A stretch of 64,000 nt of DNA from Rufibacter latericius. Its GTDB lineage: Bacteria > Bacteroidota > Bacteroidia > Cytophagales > Hymenobacteraceae. Shown here in pieces: positions 62,902 to 64,000 of the stretch. The stretch lies in assembly GCF_003721515.1 (NCBI RefSeq), contig NZ_RJJD01000003.1:310001-374000 (forward strand), in the 5' to 3' direction. Made by a program: the position numbers and the translations under genes. Numbering within the stretch: position 1 is the first letter of the stretch; each line of letters begins with the position of its first letter. The notes beneath the pieces were generated by a model, which was not told the DNA's origin, ran no database searches, and saw only the letters and a list, made by a program, of their open reading frames with translations.

Positions 62902-63735
62902 TCAAAAGGAATAATGCTCCTTCAGGATTCTCACAAACTCCGGTTGGTTGTGTGACCAGGGAATGTGGCCGCTTGCAGGAATGGTGTAGTGGGAAGCGGC
63001 AGGGAAGCGTTCCAGCACATACTTTCTGGTTTTACCAATAATGTCCTGGTCTCCGAAGGTAATGGTGACTTTGCATCCTGGGTCCTGCCGGATGGGAAGC
63101 AAAGGAGCAATCAATATAGTCTTGATGGTCTGGTTAATGGCTTTTGCCTTGATGCACTCCACCGCAAAATACTCTGAATGTGACTCCCTGAACCCTCGAC
63201 TGAAATTCTTCAGAGCCTGGCTGTAGAACCGCTTATACCCCTGGTCACTGCCCAACAGTCCCAGCCCCGCGTTCAGGTTCAGGGCGACAAATTCCGGCAG
63301 ACTGCTTTTCTTACGGTTGTAACGGGTAATCTCCAGAGAGGTCTCCGCCCATTGCCGGCCAGTTCCCGAGGCGGGGCTGCACAGAAACAAACTCAATAGC
63401 CGATCCCGGTTTTCCTGCGCATAGATCTGGGCGTACAGCCCACCCCAGGAGTGCCCGAACAGGTGAAACTTCTCAAGTTGAAATAGCTCAGCAATGCGGT
63501 TGATGTCTGAAGTATACCCCTCCAGCGAGTAGTCATGAGAAGGATTAGGAGACTTGAGGGTTCCCCGCTGGTGAAACATAATCACTTGAAAATACCGGGA
63601 AAGGTACTTCACCAGAAAAGTCATACCGTGCGGAACCCCTGGCCCACCATGAAGCAAGATGACCGTTTCACGCCCGCTTTTAGGAAAAGCCAGGGTAAAC
63701 AGATGGGTATCTTTGTTTTTGATGAGCATTTCCAT
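62902..63735 (-). CDS. Alpha/beta hydrolase (proline iminopeptidase-like)
   Basis: 277 residues, cytoplasmic. Oxyanion motif HGGPGVPHG near 29, nucleophile Ser in LFGHSWGGLYAQIYA near 95, catalytic Asp in TFGDQDIIG, and His in PASGHIPWSHN. HGGPG plus GxSWGG is typical of S33 proline iminopeptidases and related esterases. Lid region 130-200 is helical. Its substrate is unknown; the Met at 63729 is an alternative start. Confidence 0.88.
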   Translation of the reverse strand: MEMLIKNKDTHLFTLAFPKSGRETVILLHGGPGVPHGMTFLVKYLSRYFQVIMFHQRGTLKSPNPSHDYSLEGYTSDINRIAELFQLEKFHLFGHSWGGLYAQIYAQENRDRLLSLFLCSPASGTGRQWAETSLEITRYNRKKSSLPEFVALNLNAGLGLLGSDQGYKRFYSQALKNFSRGFRESHSEYFAVECIKAKAINQTIKTILIAPLLPIRQDPGCKVTITFGDQDIIGKTRKYVLERFPAASHYTIPASGHIPWSHNQPEFVRILKEHYSF

Positions 63736-63849
63736 AATCGCTGCTTTTAGGATTTCTGGATTCAGGTCTGGTGGCTTAACAAAAGCACAACTCTTTCCTA
63801 CTTCTAAACTTTCAGGAAGTTTACTTCTCCTACCAGGAAAATCATCGGT

Positions 63850-64000
63850 CTACTTCTTATTTAAAATCACCTTCAGGGCGGCGGCCATTTCGTGGAGGAC
63901 CTGTTGCCAAACTTCGGGTTCACCGTGCAGGAAGAGCTTTTGGTTTATCTCCAGCTCAAATCCGGCGTACTGGTCATTGTTGAATTTGGTGCGCAGGTAG
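63850..64000 (-). CDS. C-terminus of a gene running off the right edge
   Basis: 49 codons and TAG at 63850, reading YLRTKFNNDQYAGFELEINQ then KLFLHGEPEVWQQVLHEMAA and ALKVILNKK. The YAG(F/I)ELE(I/V)NQK pattern is like the end of N-formylglutamate amidohydrolase-type proteins; this is a weak resemblance on a fragment. The rest is outside the window. Confidence 0.55.
   Translation of the reverse strand, partial: YLRTKFNNDQYAGFELEINQKLFLHGEPEVWQQVLHEMAAALKVILNKK

Overview
The window looks like chromosomal DNA of a Bacteroidota member of the order Cytophagales. A Rufibacter- or Pontibacter-like Hymenobacteraceae is my best guess, by inference only. Support: a giant secreted protein ends in a type IX secretion (Por) sorting domain; there are three LytS/LytT-type histidine kinase and LytTR regulator pairs; DUF983, DUF3943 and DUF5602 proteins are present; there are many lipoproteins and Tat substrates; and the promoters read TTTG-N20-TAnnTTTG (clearest before the tRNA-Glu). 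I see no rRNA, prophage, CRISPR array or complete insertion sequence.

Layout. 1-9 kb: P1/DmpA peptidase (runs off the left edge), Tat-exported amidase, PepSY membrane protein, tricorn-like protease, and kptA interrupted by an amber codon. 9-16 kb: an unknown 438-residue protein, tRNA-Glu with promoter and terminator, a gene-poor patch with a 19-bp tandem repeat, a divergent pair (small secreted protein / membrane-anchored winged-helix regulator), and a kinase-regulator operon whose third gene is frameshifted. 16-30 kb: 1509-residue propeller-IPT-T9SS protein, DUF983 protein, AraC regulator, Gfo/Idh/MocA oxidoreductase, a second kinase-regulator pair, a DUF5602 lipoprotein and a 2H phosphoesterase. 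30-38 kb: imelysin-like/diheme peroxidase, PhoX-like lipoprotein, Anbu proteasome homologue with a transglutaminase, and two divergent radical-SAM proteins of the spore photoproduct lyase type. 38-50 kb: third kinase-regulator pair, serine hydrolase, a missed 59-residue gene, DUF3037 plus HipA-like kinase, two unknown genes, DUF3943 protein, msrB, M3 peptidase. 50-64 kb: SNF2 helicase with SWIM finger, second DUF5602 lipoprotein, gamma-glutamyltransferase, DUF5995 protein, MFS transporter, erythromycin-esterase-like lipoprotein, an unusual tailed SDR, a membrane protein, an alpha/beta hydrolase, and a truncated ORF at the right edge.

The genes are mostly single units or short operons for envelope proteolysis, sensing and stress; no large metabolic pathway is encoded. 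The most striking non-coding signal is a family of about 27 intergenic palindromes of about 36 bp. They share an outer GTTT...AAAAC frame and an inner TTTTCnnGAAA core, while the arms between differ in sequence from copy to copy but stay complementary. One copy lies inside a lipoprotein signal peptide and one overlaps a ribosome binding site. Other notable items are a perfect 34-bp inverted repeat behind a radical-SAM gene, a 15-bp hairpin just upstream of the 2H phosphoesterase start, the TGG-to-TAG change in kptA, and a gene broken at an A8 run.
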